Source: Aliidiomarina sp. (GTDB lineage Bacteria > Pseudomonadota > Gammaproteobacteria > Enterobacterales > Alteromonadaceae). Taken from it: DNA of 64,000 nucleotides. The stretch covers positions 124,001 to 188,000 of the forward strand of contig NZ_JAIUMR010000002.1 in assembly GCF_022565475.1 (NCBI RefSeq), written 5' to 3'. The first letter of the stretch is position 1. Each line of letters starts with the position of its first letter. A program made the translations under genes and the position numbers. A model generated the notes under the pieces. The model saw only the letters and a program-made list of their open reading frames with translations, had not been told where the DNA came from and searched no databases. Below, piece by piece: positions 43,100 to 52,410 of the stretch.

Positions 43100-44962
43100 T
43101 TAACGCTCCCATACCGGTGTGGCTGGCGCTTCGAGGCCGGTTTCGGCCAAGGCGCGTGCTTTGATCTCTGCAATCGTGCCACCACGGTTAAACAACGGCA
43201 ATGCCTCGGTGCGACTGTCTTTCATGCTCGCCCGCAATTGCTCGGTCGCCGCTTCGTCAATGACACCATTGGCGTCAGCCACGACACCGAAGCGACGTGC
43301 GCCATCGACGCTAATTAAGCCGCGCTTGATGTCCGCACTCATGGCCCCTAAGTCGCGCTCGAGTGGGTCGCCCCAACCGCCGCCACCCCAAGTATCAAAG
43401 ATCACCAAGTCGCCTTTCTCGACCTTAATGTTGTCGCACTTCGACGGCAAGATAATCTCTTCACCATTGGTTTTCTTCAGGATCTTACGGCTACGTTGAC
43501 CCGGATCGCCACCGTTAACACCCCATGGATACGTCAGCCAGCGATCGTCGTGAATCGAAATCTCGCCTTTCGCTAACAAGCGATAGCCAACCCGAATACC
43601 ATTACCGCCGCGATGCTTACCGGCACCACCGGAGTCTGGAATCGACTCATAGGTTTCGATGCGCAGCGGGAAGTAAGCTTCGATAAACTCGTTCGGGACG
43701 TTGGTGAAGCCCGGCCACAGTGAATGACCGTCAACACCGTCGCCAACCGGACGACCTGGAATACCACCAAAGCCGATCTGGAATAGCTGGAACCACTCGT
43801 CGTTCTCGTCATAACCTGAGTACATGAAGTGTGGTGAGTCACTGAAGCCCGCGGCACTCATGGCATCCGGTGTACCTTGACCGAGCAAACCACCCATGAC
43901 ATCGAAAATCCGACCTAATAAATGGGTCCGGCACGATAGCGCCGCAGGGAAATTCGGTTTCAGGATCGAACCTTGCGGAATCCGTACATCAACTAAATCG
44001 TAGAAGCCGTCATTAAATAGAATCGACGGGTCAAACAAGTTAATCGTGAAGGCACCGAAGAACATCTTGAACATTTCTTCGTTGAGGTAGAAGTTCACCG
44101 ACGAAGGTGCTTGTGGATCGGTTCCGGCAAAGTCAAAAATAGCTTTGTCACCTTCGCGCCACATGGTGCAGCGAATCGTGTAAGGACCGAGGCCGGCACC
44201 GTCATCACAAATGTAGTCTTCGAACGACTGCTTCGACTCGGGCACCACCATGCGAATGATTTCGCGCATGGCCACGTAGTTCCGTTCGAGCATCATTTGC
44301 AGCGCGCTGATATAGGTGTCGTCACCGAAACGTTCCGCTAATTCAACACAGCGCTTACCGGCGGTACGGCAGGCCGCAACAATGGCATTAAAGTCAGCCT
44401 TGTTCCAGCGCGGTACGCGGACGTTGTGTAAGATCAAGTCGAGCACATCGCTATTTAGTTCGCCATTTTTGTAGATTTTCAATGGCGGAATACGAATGCC
44501 TTCCTCAAAAATGGTTTTCGCGTCAGTTGGCAAACTGCCCGGCACTTTACCGCCAACATCTGACATATGACCGAACATCGCGGCCCAGTTGATCAACCGA
44601 CCGCCTTTGAAAATCGGCACCATGACCAACCAATCGGGTAAATGGCTGACTGCGCCATCACACATGTAAGGGTCGTTGGTTAAGAAAATATCACCTTCTT
44701 CAATGGTGCCGGCATACGACTGAATAAAGCCGGTAATGAAGGAGCCAAATTGACCGACGACCATTTTTCCTTCGTGATTGGCAATCATCGGGAAGGCGTC
44801 GCCTTGTTCGCGAATACCCGGTGACATTGCGGTGCGGAAGAGTACCGCGTCCATCTCGTTGCGGGCGTTCGCCATGGCATTTTCAATGATGTCGAGGGTC
44901 ACGGTTTCAACGTCGATGCGTTGAAACGGTTTTTCGTTCTTGTGCACAATAGTTGCTGGCAT
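43100..44962 (-). CDS. hyuB: Hydantoinase B/oxoprolinase-family subunit
   Basis: About 620 residues. The ATG at 44962 has AAGGAG 7 bases upstream, better than the frame start at 44980. Family landmarks: DVETVTLDIIENAMANARNE, FRTAMSPGIREQGDAFPMI, GTIEEGDIFLTNDPYMCDGA, HMSDVGGKVPGS, and the C-terminal SGGAGKHRGGNGIRVGYRL. HyuB is the alpha-type subunit that completes ATP-dependent hydantoinases, 5-oxoprolinases and acetophenone/acetone carboxylases with HyuA. Which chemistry applies depends on other subunits; no carboxylase gamma subunit is present, so ring opening is more likely than carboxylation. Confidence 0.92.
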   Translation of the reverse strand: MPATIVHKNEKPFQRIDVETVTLDIIENAMANARNEMDAVLFRTAMSPGIREQGDAFPMIANHEGKMVVGQFGSFITGFIQSYAGTIEEGDIFLTNDPYMCDGAVSHLPDWLVMVPIFKGGRLINWAAMFGHMSDVGGKVPGSLPTDAKTIFEEGIRIPPLKIYKNGELNSDVLDLILHNVRVPRWNKADFNAIVAACRTAGKRCVELAERFGDDTYISALQMMLERNYVAMREIIRMVVPESKQSFEDYICDDGAGLGPYTIRCTMWREGDKAIFDFAGTDPQAPSSVNFYLNEEMFKMFFGAFTINLFDPSILFNDGFYDLVDVRIPQGSILKPNFPAALSCRTHLLGRIFDVMGGLLGQGTPDAMSAAGFSDSPHFMYSGYDENDEWFQLFQIGFGGIPGRPVGDGVDGHSLWPGFTNVPNEFIEAYFPLRIETYESIPDSGGAGKHRGGNGIRVGYRLLAKGEISIHDDRWLTYPWGVNGGDPGQRSRKILKKTNGEEIILPSKCDNIKVEKGDLVIFDTWGGGGWGDPLERDLGAMSADIKRGLISVDGARRFGVVADANGVIDEAATEQLRASMKDSRTEALPLFNRGGTIAEIKARALAETGLEAPATPVWER

Positions 44963-44966
44963 AATT

Positions 44967-47036
44967 TTACTCCTTTCCACCGTGTTCAGGTTGAATCAGT
45001 AAGTTCCCAACCTTATCCACGTTGGCTTCATAGCCCGGTAAAATAACGGTCGTGGAATCCATTTCCAACACAATGGCAGGTCCTTGAATACGATGACCTG
45101 GGGTTAGTAAATCGCGATTGTAGTGCAGGGCGTTGTAGTGCTTCCCTTGGAAGTAAATTTCACTTTCGCCAATGCGTGCACTTTCAAGTTCGCGCTTCTC
45201 GCTGCCAAACTGCTTCTCAGCAATATTTGGACGTGGCGCACGGGCAATTGCGCGCAAGTTCACCAACTCGTGCTCTTCCTCAAGCGCAAAGCTGAACAGC
45301 TGTTCATGCTCAGCGTCGAACGACTTCGATAGCAGCTGTGAACCTTGTTCACGTAATGCTTCAGGATCCACGTCTTGGGTCAACAACAAGGCTTGACCTT
45401 GGTAGCGCAAGTCCGCTTGCCAAACAATACTTTGCTGGTCACGCGGAATGTCCTGACGGGCCAGAGACGACTGCACTTGCTCGGTCAGTTGCTCGAGGAT
45501 TTTTAGGACTTCTTGGTCAGAGATTTTCGAGAAGCCTTTAATCAGTGAACGCGATGCTTCGTCTTTCACCCGTGTTGTGGCGTCACCGTAAGCACATAAA
45601 ACACCCGGTGCTGGCGGCACAATCACTGGCCAAGCATTCATCAGCATACCCAGCGCGTTGGCGTGCAACGGACCGGCACCGCCGAAACCACAGAGCGCAA
45701 ATTCACGCGGGTCGTAGCCTTGTTCGACGGAAATCAAACGCAGCGCACCAAACATGTGCTCGTTCGCAATCCGAACAATGCCTTCCGCCGCTTCATACAA
45801 AGAAATGCCCATCGCGTCGGCCACTTTTTGCACCGCAGCTTCAGCAAGATCTTTGCGCACTTGCATGTCTCCACCGAGCTTTTGGTTCGCCGGTAAGTAG
45901 CCCAGCACCACGTTCGCATCTGTGGTCGTTGGCAATTCACCGCCTTTGTTGTAGGCCGCTGGCCCTGGCTCAGCACCAGCACTGTCGGGGCCAACCCGCA
46001 AGGCTTTGGTCAGTTCCGGTACAAACGCAATCGAACCACCACCGGCACCAATTGTCCGCACATCCACCGAAGGTGCGCGGACAGCGATGTCACCGACGCG
46101 GGTTTCGCGGCGTAAACGGGCACTACCGTTTTCAATCAGAGCCACGTCGGTCGAGGTACCACCGACGTCAAAGGTCAGCACCTTGTCGAAGCCGCCACGA
46201 CTACAGAAATAGGTCGCCCCGGCAACACCACCCGCAGGACCAGAAAGTAATAGGTTTACTGGTGTATCAGCGGCCGAGTCACAGGCAGACAAACCGCCGT
46301 CTGAGCGCAAAATGGAGAGCTCGACGTCGTCAGCCAAGCGCGCTTTCAGTTCGCGCTCTAAGTTGGCAATGTACTTCGACACTTCTGGGCGTACATAGCT
46401 ATTCACCACGGTCGTTTCCGTGCGCTCATACTCTTGCATTTCAGGCACAACGTCAGAGGAAATAGAAACCGGTACATTGGGCATCACTTCACCAGCAATG
46501 GCTGCGATTTCTTGTTCATGCTCGCCGTTACTGTAGGCGTTAATCAACGACACCGTTAACGCTTCAATGCCTTTGTCCCGCAGCACTTCTAAGTCGCGAC
46601 GAATAGCATCTTTGTCCAGCGCGGTGACCACTGAGCCGTCCGCTGCAATCCGCTCGTTGGCTTCAATGGTGTGCTCCAAGGTGGCAAGTAATTCGCCTTT
46701 TTGGAAAATAACCCAACCACCTAAACCCCCGGGTACAAACGAACGCGCAATGTGCAGCACTTGTTTGTAGCCTTTGGTGGTGACCAAGCCGACTTTTGCG
46801 CCTTTGCGGGTCAAGATAGCGTTCGTTGCAACCGTGGTGCCATGCATCACTTTGCGGATTTCTTTCGGATCAACCCCAGAAGTGCGGCAGATCTTCTCGA
46901 TACCATTGAGTACACCAATCGATGAGTCCTTTGGTGTGGATGGAACCTTCGCGGTATACGTTGCGCCGGTATCATCGTTGATGAGCAGGAGGTCCGTAAA
47001 GGTACCTCCAACGTCAACGCCTAATCGATAACTCAT
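44967..47036 (-). CDS. hyuA: Hydantoinase A/oxoprolinase-family ATP-binding subunit
   Basis: 689 residues; GAGGAGG ribosome site. ASKHA-type nucleotide-binding features: RLGVDVGGTFTDLLLI at the N-terminus, MHGTTVATNAIL, FDVGGTSTDVALI and FGGAGPLHANALG. Acts with HyuB to open cyclic amides with ATP hydrolysis, or in carboxylases to phosphorylate a substrate. The hyuB start follows its stop within 2 bases. It follows DUF1329 with a 45-base gap, the largest in the operon. Confidence 0.92.
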   Translation of the reverse strand: MSYRLGVDVGGTFTDLLLINDDTGATYTAKVPSTPKDSSIGVLNGIEKICRTSGVDPKEIRKVMHGTTVATNAILTRKGAKVGLVTTKGYKQVLHIARSFVPGGLGGWVIFQKGELLATLEHTIEANERIAADGSVVTALDKDAIRRDLEVLRDKGIEALTVSLINAYSNGEHEQEIAAIAGEVMPNVPVSISSDVVPEMQEYERTETTVVNSYVRPEVSKYIANLERELKARLADDVELSILRSDGGLSACDSAADTPVNLLLSGPAGGVAGATYFCSRGGFDKVLTFDVGGTSTDVALIENGSARLRRETRVGDIAVRAPSVDVRTIGAGGGSIAFVPELTKALRVGPDSAGAEPGPAAYNKGGELPTTTDANVVLGYLPANQKLGGDMQVRKDLAEAAVQKVADAMGISLYEAAEGIVRIANEHMFGALRLISVEQGYDPREFALCGFGGAGPLHANALGMLMNAWPVIVPPAPGVLCAYGDATTRVKDEASRSLIKGFSKISDQEVLKILEQLTEQVQSSLARQDIPRDQQSIVWQADLRYQGQALLLTQDVDPEALREQGSQLLSKSFDAEHEQLFSFALEEEHELVNLRAIARAPRPNIAEKQFGSEKRELESARIGESEIYFQGKHYNALHYNRDLLTPGHRIQGPAIVLEMDSTTVILPGYEANVDKVGNLLIQPEHGGKE

Positions 47037-47081
47037 AATTCCTCCTCAGTACTGCTCTTATCTTGTTAGGGCGAGCAGTGC

Positions 47082-48347
47082 TTAACGCACTGCCGCTCGT
47101 TCTAATTCACGTAAACTAATGGAGTTACCGTCGACACCTTGGGTATTCAGGCGAGCGTTCGGCGCAAGCACGAAGATGGTCGCGTGACGGCGTTGGTAAT
47201 CAATGGTGAAACCGGCATTGGAGACAATACCACGGTCGCCATCTTCCGTTTCTAAGGTGCGTAGGTTGTAGTTCATCCACTTCCAGAACTCACCGCGGCG
47301 GTCATAGACATCGGCCATATAGAAACGTGGAAACTCGGTGTCCATGTACATGACTTTTTTCGAGTACGGATGTTCTGGTGGTGCAATCGCTTCGACCACC
47401 CACACTTCCCGCACTTCCCATTCGTCGCTTGGGTTCCACGCCGGGCTTGATTCAAGGTCAACAATCGGGAATTGCGCATTACCGCGCGCATTTTGGTCCC
47501 ATGGAATCCGCTGGCTATTGGCAACCACCAGCATGTGGCGACGGTCAAGAATCCGATACTCTGGATACCAGGTTGGATGAGCATTGAAGATCTCGATGTC
47601 ATCGTTGAGCTGATCGGTACCACCGATCGGATCCATCCAAGTACCGCCCGACAAACGGCGAGTACGGCGAACAGAACGCAAGTAGGCCCAGCTGTCATCG
47701 AGGCGTGGGCTGTCGTAGCGCACGGTGTACAAACCTAAGCCACGAATATCGGCTGGGAACGTTGCATACAATAACTGTTTCCAAAGGATATCGCCGTCAC
47801 CTTCACTATGGTCTTCTTCACCTAAACGACCTTTCATGTAGTAACGCTGCAACACCCACTCTTGGGTCCGCTCGAGACCACGACGGCCGTCCACGAACAA
47901 ATAGGCGAAGCTCTGATAGTCTTGGAAGTTCTTGGTTGGCTGAGCAACATGGTGGTTCCAGATTAACTTCTCGGCGCCATGCGGGTCGTCGATGGTGACA
48001 TCCGGGAACGGAATACCCGCTTGCCAACCTTCCATCATGCGCGTTTCTGGATTGAACGTAACCGTACCGCGATAAGCGTCAGTGGCAGCCATATAGTCGC
48101 GACCGAGCTCTACCGGCTCTGAAGCCTTCAAGGTAATGACAAGGCCTTCGTTTTCAATCAGGTACACTTGCCGCTCTGACAATAAGTCACGCAACGTGTG
48201 ACCTTCGAAGGTGTCGCCCAAGCGATCGTTGATATTACTGGCATTAATGACATCACCCGGCGCAAGTTCAGCCGCAAATGCCATATGCGTGCTCAGAAGA
48301 GCAGCTGCCGACAATGTGACGAGCGTTTTCAGATTAAATGATTTCAT
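47082..48347 (-). CDS. DUF1329 periplasmic protein
   Basis: 421 residues with a signal peptide (ends MAFAAELAPGD). DUF1329 features: a long beta-rich body with GWQAGIPFPD and DPHGAEKLIWNH, RRTRRLSGGTWMDPIGGTDQ and MYMDTEFPRFYMADVYDRRG, related in fold to LolA/outer-membrane lipoprotein-sorting proteins. Strong AAGGAG ribosome site. It directly follows DUF1302 (10-base gap); these two are regular companions of MMPL and YCF48 genes. A periplasmic carrier role is inferred, not shown. Confidence 0.9.
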   Translation of the reverse strand: MKSFNLKTLVTLSAAALLSTHMAFAAELAPGDVINASNINDRLGDTFEGHTLRDLLSERQVYLIENEGLVITLKASEPVELGRDYMAATDAYRGTVTFNPETRMMEGWQAGIPFPDVTIDDPHGAEKLIWNHHVAQPTKNFQDYQSFAYLFVDGRRGLERTQEWVLQRYYMKGRLGEEDHSEGDGDILWKQLLYATFPADIRGLGLYTVRYDSPRLDDSWAYLRSVRRTRRLSGGTWMDPIGGTDQLNDDIEIFNAHPTWYPEYRILDRRHMLVVANSQRIPWDQNARGNAQFPIVDLESSPAWNPSDEWEVREVWVVEAIAPPEHPYSKKVMYMDTEFPRFYMADVYDRRGEFWKWMNYNLRTLETEDGDRGIVSNAGFTIDYQRRHATIFVLAPNARLNTQGVDGNSISLRELERAAVR

Positions 48348-48357
48348 GTCGCTCTCC

Positions 48358-50004
48358 TTAGAATTGATACGTGAGTCGGGCTACAAACTGATCATTGCCA
48401 GAGAAGTAACCGAACAAATTCGTGCGATTAAAGCCTTGCAACGGCAAGTCTTGATCACGCTTGTGGAAGAAGATGTCCGCTTCTAAACGAACACGAATAT
48501 TGTTGCCGTAGGCGAATTCGACCGACGGGATGACGAAGCCACCGCCATAGGTCAGATCCGTACCAACAGCTAATGACGGGTTAATCCGGTCATTGGAGTA
48601 GTTCATGCCGAGAATCGCCGTCAGGATCGTGCTGTGCTCACGCGCCGCGCCACCAAAACCAGCAAGGTTGACGATTTGTTCGTCTGCGCGGAAGTCGGTG
48701 ATCCAGGTATTAAATAACTGCACCGACAAGAACGATGGACGGCTGGTGCCAATCACGTTTTGGAGATTGACTTGCTTGTCCATCCGCACCATGGTCGATA
48801 GCACTGACTTTTCGACGATGCCGCAGAAGCCAGGGAAGAAGCCACAACCGGGACCTTCGGCAATGCTGTATAAACCAACGTTGTAAGGTGATTTAGGGAC
48901 ATACGCGACTTCGGTGCTGAATACGGCATCAATACCGGGGAAGTAGTTGTTCGCTGTGAATCCGAAAACATCAATGAAGGGGTAAATGAACTCACCCGCT
49001 TCGGTCGCACCACCTTGATAAACGCCTTTGTATGGGCCGGTTTGCAGTTGTGGCTCGCCTGGGTTCGATGCCGGATTAGCGTTGGCAACCGGATCTTGAC
49101 TTGGGCCATGGAACCACGCAAGTGAATAGCCCCAATCACCGGCAATGCCTGACCAGCGCAAGCCGTACGAGTCATCGCGCATATCTGCGTCTGGATGACG
49201 GTAGTTATAGCGGACGTTGGCGCCAAATGGCGCACTGGCAAAGGTAATTCCTTTGTTTGGATTATTCGCCCAACGACCACCTTCAACATCATAGCTGTTT
49301 CCGCGATATTGGTTGTCATTCAAGCTGCCGGGCACATAAACGAACTGCAAGCTGCCGTTTTGGTCGTCAAAACGACGTACCAAACTAACCATATTCAGCG
49401 GCTTACGCAGCTCTTCGTTTTCTGGCTCCAAGAACGAACGCCAGCGGAAGTCATAGCCGTGAATAACGTCGAGCAAGGTGAAGAAATCGGTTTCACCCCA
49501 AACAATTTGTTGGCGACCGACTTTGTATTCCCAGTTGTCGGCAAAGCTGCCTTCTACCCAGAATTCGCGCAAGTCTTCTTCGTCATAGACGTCCTTGCGC
49601 AGGTTCACGGCAGAGCCCGGCGCGCCGCCAGTCATTGCCCATTCGTCCATTACGGACTGCAAATCTTTCATGTAGTCAGTCGACTGTTCACGCGACACGC
49701 GGCCCGCAACTTTAAAGCGCACGTTGCCAAAGTCGCGATATAAACCGACGTTAAGAATCGTCCGCGACATCGACAAGTCATGGCGGTAGTTGCCGCGTTG
49801 CTCGCCATCAGGGCCGACTAGTGTCGGGTTCTCTAAGTTAAATGAGAGATGTTGGCGGATATAGCCGCTGACTTCCCAATCCTGTCCCAGCCAATTAGAG
49901 CTATTCGCTTGAGCGGTTCCGGGTTGTAAGCCCAACGCCACCGCTACAGCGACTCCAGTTAGTAGGACACGACCTCCTCGGTATTTCTGTTGTTGTGTTT
50001 TCAT
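48358..50004 (-). CDS. DUF1302 outer-membrane protein
   Basis: 548 residues with a signal peptide (GVAVAVALGLQPGTAQA). Body of alternating hydrophobic strands ending in an aromatic residue (final ARLTYQF), typical of an outer-membrane beta-barrel; family landmarks WEYKVGRQQIVWGETDFF and LLDVIHGYDFRW. Proposed to form a channel for hydrophobic substrates. Lies between MMPL (12-base gap) and DUF1329. Substrate unknown. Confidence 0.9.
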   Translation of the reverse strand: MKTQQQKYRGGRVLLTGVAVAVALGLQPGTAQANSSNWLGQDWEVSGYIRQHLSFNLENPTLVGPDGEQRGNYRHDLSMSRTILNVGLYRDFGNVRFKVAGRVSREQSTDYMKDLQSVMDEWAMTGGAPGSAVNLRKDVYDEEDLREFWVEGSFADNWEYKVGRQQIVWGETDFFTLLDVIHGYDFRWRSFLEPENEELRKPLNMVSLVRRFDDQNGSLQFVYVPGSLNDNQYRGNSYDVEGGRWANNPNKGITFASAPFGANVRYNYRHPDADMRDDSYGLRWSGIAGDWGYSLAWFHGPSQDPVANANPASNPGEPQLQTGPYKGVYQGGATEAGEFIYPFIDVFGFTANNYFPGIDAVFSTEVAYVPKSPYNVGLYSIAEGPGCGFFPGFCGIVEKSVLSTMVRMDKQVNLQNVIGTSRPSFLSVQLFNTWITDFRADEQIVNLAGFGGAAREHSTILTAILGMNYSNDRINPSLAVGTDLTYGGGFVIPSVEFAYGNNIRVRLEADIFFHKRDQDLPLQGFNRTNLFGYFSGNDQFVARLTYQF

Positions 50005-50016
50005 CGTGTTACCCTG

Positions 50017-52410
50017 TTATTGCTGTGAAGTTACAGTTTCCCGCTCGGGTACCACTGAGCGGTGGTGATTGGCGTGGTCGCCAAAAATGAATTTCGGTTT
50101 GAGAACGCGAACTAACGACGGCATTACGAACAGTGATGAGAACGCCGACGTCAGCAGCCAAAGTCCAATCAAGGTGCCCATCTCGGCCTGGAAGCGCAGC
50201 GAAGACAACGACCAGAACAGCACACCGGCGGCGAGCGTGACGGACGTTAACAACACGCCACGGCCAGCGGTAAAGACAGACTGGTGAATCGCTTCGACAG
50301 GATCGGCGAGCGGGTTTTTCTCTAAATATTCTTTGACGGAATCGACGATGTAGAAGGCGTAATCGACGCCAAGACCGATTCCGAGTGCGACCACCGGCAA
50401 GGTGCTAATGCTCATGCCGATGCCTTGCCAAGACATGAAGGCAAAGGTGACGATGTTAGAAATCAGCACGGGCACAATAAAGAAGATGCCGCTGGCAGAA
50501 GAGCGATAGACCACTAAGCAGCTGATAATCACTACCAATAAGGCTAGCGAAACCGCCTCAATTTGGTCGTTCAGTAAAATTTCATTCACCGCCGCAATCA
50601 TGCCCGATGAACCGCCGGCCAAGCGCACGGTGACGCCATCGAGTGGATGCTCGTCAATGAAGCGGTTGATTTGATAAGTGGTCTGGCGCAGGTTTTCACC
50701 TTGACGGTCGCGTAGGAAAATCAGTACCGAGCCGGTGGTAAAGGTGGCATCAGCGAATTGCGCGAGATCGTCTGGCGCCGCGCCTTGCATGTAGAAGCTA
50801 ATCAGCTCCCCATTTTCCAGCTGTGACGCGCCCAACTCACGATAACGTGGATTGCCTTCGTACAGGTTGCGGCGCACATCGGTGACAATATCGGCTAACG
50901 ACACGGTGCCACCGACATGGGGTAAGCGCTCAATGCGGCGTTGGAAGTCTTGCATCCACTGCAACACGTCAGGGCGTTTGAGAATGTCCATTTCGTCACT
51001 TTCAAGGACAATGAACATCTGCTCGGAGCCTGGATAGCGCGAGTTAATCAACGCATTGTCTTGGTTAAACGAGGAGTCTTCCCAAAGTATTGGTGAGCCG
51101 GGGTCGGTGTCGCCGATATTAATTTGCACGGCTTGGTAAAGCAGCCCGGTCATCAACACCAGCACTACAGGAATCACCGCAAAGCGAGCACGCGTTTCAA
51201 CCACTTTGGCAGCAACACCGAGCACCGCATTCAAAACTGGACGGCAGTTGAGCGGATGCGCTTTCGGCAGCGGTTTTTTCACCCAGCTGAGTAACACTGG
51301 CGTGAGAATAACGGCCGAGAAACCAATGGTCAGGACCCAAATTGCACCAATAATCGCGACTTTTTGCAGCAACGGAATAGGGGTGACAACGACACAGAGT
51401 ATCGCGCCCGCGTCCGAGACAATACCGAGCAAACCGGGACGGAAGAGTTCTTTGAGCGTCACTTCAGCCGCTTTGCGTGGCTCCAAGCCGTCGTCATCGA
51501 CGAGGTCGTCGAAGCGAACAATGAGTTGCACCGCATGACTGAAACATCGGGCGGTAATAATAAAGGCGACGACAATCACCAGCGGATCGAAATTGAACCC
51601 GAACATGACGCCGAGGCCGAGCGCCCACACCGCAGAGACCACGCCACTGAGCAGTGGCAGTAGCGTGCCGCGCCAAGTCTGGTTAAGAATAAACAAGGCC
51701 ACCAACATAGCGGTCAGTGAAATCAGCGCAATGGTGACGGTTTCATCGAGGTGATACCGCACCCAGCCGTACAGAATTGGCTCGCCGACGAGGTGGTGCG
51801 TGACTAAATCAGCAACCGGCGTGTCATCGAGAATGGCTTGGATTTCCGGCAGGATCTTGGCGTAATCAACACGTTGGTCGTAAAAGTCGATTTGAATCAG
51901 TGCAGATTCGAGCTCGAGGTCGACATAAATGCCGTAAACCAGTGCGTTATTAATCACCGCCTCACGTAGAGCTTCGATTTCGCCCTCCGACGTCGGCACG
52001 TCCGGCCACATTAGGGGAACACTTTCGATACCCATGGACGAGGCATTAATGGACTTCAACTGACGCGACGCAATCGACACGATTTGGAACGGATTGACAC
52101 CGCTGACCGTTTCCATGCCGCGTGTGACGCGTTGAATCTCTTCAAGGATGTCGCGCTGGAAAATCTCACCATCGCGAGCCTGCACCAAAATCGACACTTT
52201 GTTGGTGCCGCCAAAGGTTTCTTTGTATTGTTCGTGCACTTCTACATACGGGTGATTACTCGGCACCATGTCGCTAAACACCGTGCGCACGTCAATCCGG
52301 AATAAGCTCAATGCCATCAGCAAGGTGGAGATGACAATAACAGCGACCGTAGCCTTGCGGTGACGGATACACGAAGCGGCCAGCCAAGTGGCAAATTGAT
52401 TCATACTCAT
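50017..52410 (-). CDS. MMPL/RND-family inner-membrane transporter
   Basis: About 797 residues from the ATG at 52410 (the frame extends to 52449), which overlaps the YCF48 stop by 4 bases. Twelve hydrophobic spans in two repeats with large periplasmic loops. MMPL/SSD features: HRKATVAVIVISTLLMAL first helix, DMVPSNHPYVEVHEQYKETF, LGIGLGVDYAFYIVDS. RND proteins of this group export lipid-like or hydrophobic molecules using the proton gradient. Grouping with DUF1302, DUF1329 and YCF48 suggests a transenvelope transport unit for the operon's substrate or product. Confidence 0.92.
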   Translation of the reverse strand: MSMNQFATWLAASCIRHRKATVAVIVISTLLMALSLFRIDVRTVFSDMVPSNHPYVEVHEQYKETFGGTNKVSILVQARDGEIFQRDILEEIQRVTRGMETVSGVNPFQIVSIASRQLKSINASSMGIESVPLMWPDVPTSEGEIEALREAVINNALVYGIYVDLELESALIQIDFYDQRVDYAKILPEIQAILDDTPVADLVTHHLVGEPILYGWVRYHLDETVTIALISLTAMLVALFILNQTWRGTLLPLLSGVVSAVWALGLGVMFGFNFDPLVIVVAFIITARCFSHAVQLIVRFDDLVDDDGLEPRKAAEVTLKELFRPGLLGIVSDAGAILCVVVTPIPLLQKVAIIGAIWVLTIGFSAVILTPVLLSWVKKPLPKAHPLNCRPVLNAVLGVAAKVVETRARFAVIPVVLVLMTGLLYQAVQINIGDTDPGSPILWEDSSFNQDNALINSRYPGSEQMFIVLESDEMDILKRPDVLQWMQDFQRRIERLPHVGGTVSLADIVTDVRRNLYEGNPRYRELGASQLENGELISFYMQGAAPDDLAQFADATFTTGSVLIFLRDRQGENLRQTTYQINRFIDEHPLDGVTVRLAGGSSGMIAAVNEILLNDQIEAVSLALLVVIISCLVVYRSSASGIFFIVPVLISNIVTFAFMSWQGIGMSISTLPVVALGIGLGVDYAFYIVDSVKEYLEKNPLADPVEAIHQSVFTAGRGVLLTSVTLAAGVLFWSLSSLRFQAEMGTLIGLWLLTSAFSSLFVMPSLVRVLKPKFIFGDHANHHRSVVPERETVTSQQ

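Noticed and set aside
45545-46465. 306-codon plus-strand open frame
   Set aside because: Antisense to hyuA. The translation is rich in Arg, His and Pro without domain features, as expected from a shadow of a GC-rich coding strand.
42492-47036. Interpreting HyuAB as acetone/acetophenone carboxylase
   Set aside because: No gamma or other accessory subunit is encoded in the operon, and an amidase is present instead.
49195-49743. 182-codon plus-strand open frame
   Set aside because: Antisense to the well-supported DUF1302 gene; no motif.
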